A stretch of DNA of 64,000 nucleotides, from the NCBI GenBank assembly GCA_004322015.1, contig SCQT01000050.1, forward strand, positions 39,513 through 103,512. The letters are read 5' to 3'. Below, piece by piece: positions 63,376-64,000 of the stretch. A program made the position numbers and the translations under genes. Within the stretch, counting starts at the first letter, position 1. Each line of letters begins with the position of its first letter. The DNA comes from Chitinophagaceae bacterium (GTDB lineage Bacteria > Bacteroidota > Bacteroidia > Chitinophagales > Chitinophagaceae). The notes under the pieces were generated by a model. The model was not told where the DNA came from and ran no database searches. It was given only the letters and a program-made list of their open reading frames with translations.

Positions 63376-64000
63376 ATGCCAGCCAACCAGTTAAAAACCC
63401 CCAAGCCGAAACCTGCCCCTAAAAGCGATTCGGTGATGAAAAAGGATAAAGAGCCGGAGGTGAACGTAAAATCCCTGGTGAAGGATGAACGTACCCATAA
63501 GGTGTTGGGTATGGCTTGCCTGCTTATTGCCACTTATCTGTTTATCGCTTTTATTTCTTATTTATCTACCTGGAAAGCGGATCAGAAGATCGTTTCAAGC
63601 AATTTTTCAAATGTTTTTTTTAATGAGCCCGGTGACGTACATAATTTATTAGGAAGACTCGGAGCTTATACGTCCCATTTATTCTTTTTTAATGGAGTCG
63701 GGATCGCCTCATTCCTGTTTTGTTATTTATTTCTTATTCTCGGCGTGAACTTCATCACCGGCCGCCGGATTTTCAGGATTGGCAGAAACATCCGGTATCT
63801 TATTTTCGGACTTATTTTTCTCAGCACTGCTTTTGCATTCCTTTTTCCGGCAGCTTCCTTTCCCTGGGGCGGCGCCATGGGGAATATGATCAGCCTCTGG
63901 CTGAATGGGTTCCTTGGCCGGTTAGGCACTTCACTGCTGCTTTTGGCGTGCGCACTGGCTTTCCTGGTATGGAAATATAATTTCGATTTCCGGATCCCCC
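63376..64000 (+). CDS. ftsK: DNA translocase FtsK, N-terminal part (runs off window)
   Basis: The first 208 residues of an FtsK/SpoIIIE translocase, cut by the window end. A basic, Pro/Lys-rich cytoplasmic start (MPANQLKTPKPKPAPKSD) is followed by the four-helix FtsK membrane domain: about 47-66 (MACLLIATYLFIAFISYL), 107-131 (GVGIASFLFCYLFLILGVNF), 144-160 (LIFGLIFLSTAFAFLFP) and 182-199. The periplasmic loop with FNEPGDVHNLLGRLGAYTSH is typical of Bacteroidota FtsK. The motor and gamma domains lie beyond 64000. It segregates chromosome termini at the septum. It was identified by translating from 63376; the -7 box is 11 bases upstream. Confidence 0.9.
   Translation, partial: MPANQLKTPKPKPAPKSDSVMKKDKEPEVNVKSLVKDERTHKVLGMACLLIATYLFIAFISYLSTWKADQKIVSSNFSNVFFNEPGDVHNLLGRLGAYTSHLFFFNGVGIASFLFCYLFLILGVNFITGRRIFRIGRNIRYLIFGLIFLSTAFAFLFPAASFPWGGAMGNMISLWLNGFLGRLGTSLLLLACALAFLVWKYNFDFRIP

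Overview
The window is chromosomal DNA from a member of the Bacteroidota, most likely the Chitinophagales (Chitinophagaceae-like). The genus cannot be set from sequence alone. Evidence: many genes are preceded by the Bacteroidota promoter box TAnnTTTG, sometimes with TTTG 19-21 bases upstream, and rarely by a Shine-Dalgarno sequence. The gene set includes GldC, a DUF4783 protein, a FucP-type sugar transporter, an OMP_b-brl_3 outer-membrane barrel, an M56/TonB_C fusion and the order acpP-fabF-rnc. There is no transposase, integrase, prophage, CRISPR array or plasmid gene, so this is mostly core genome.

Layout. 1-5 kb: tatD, an asparaginase, a CBS-pair protein, then acpP-fabF-rnc on the minus strand. 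5-11 kb: a complete tripartite RND efflux operon (adaptor, pump, TolC-like channel) followed by the small SRP RNA. 11-14 kb: an alpha/beta hydrolase, an ATP-grasp ligase and a GCS2-type carboxylate-amine ligase behind one promoter, a likely uncharacterised peptide or amide pathway. 14-19 kb: a two-part YeeE/YedE sulfur-compound transporter, clpB and an arginase-fold protein with a degraded metal site. 19-28 kb: outer-membrane barrel protein, Mrp, a KefB-like antiporter, 3-hydroxyacyl-CoA dehydrogenase, GatB/YqeY and CvpA. 28-31 kb: Psd, CdsA, DUF2007 and a CPBP protease (phospholipid synthesis). 31-39 kb: beta-galactosidase, ABC-F ATPase, sugar symporter, ROK kinase and a Tat-exported glycosylasparaginase, which together suggest glycoprotein-glycan use. 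39-47 kb: ftsE, rpsO, pnp, plsY, an M48 peptidase, oxyR, prmC and ribD.

47-53 kb: a possible quinone-detoxification operon resembling Bacillus mhqO/mhqD, gldC, a glycosyltransferase, a broken P1 (DmpA-type) peptidase gene and gpmI. 53-59 kb: DUF4783, an unknown 239-residue protein, a GH76 mannanase, a 2-oxo-acid dehydrogenase E2, cinA, an unknown membrane protein and tRNA-Ala(GGC). 59-64 kb: upp, a TonB_C lipoprotein, a BlaR1-like M56 protease carrying two TonB_C domains, its BlaI-type repressor with a candidate operator inside the promoter spacer, and the start of ftsK, which runs off the window.

The least explained parts are the hydrolase/ATP-grasp/GCS2 operon, the BlaI-M56-TonB_C locus with three copies of one domain and two look-alike operators, the arginase-fold protein lacking metal ligands, and the truncated, frameshifted P1 peptidase next to an inverted-repeat element. 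Several -7 boxes sit so close to start codons that the mRNAs would be nearly leaderless.
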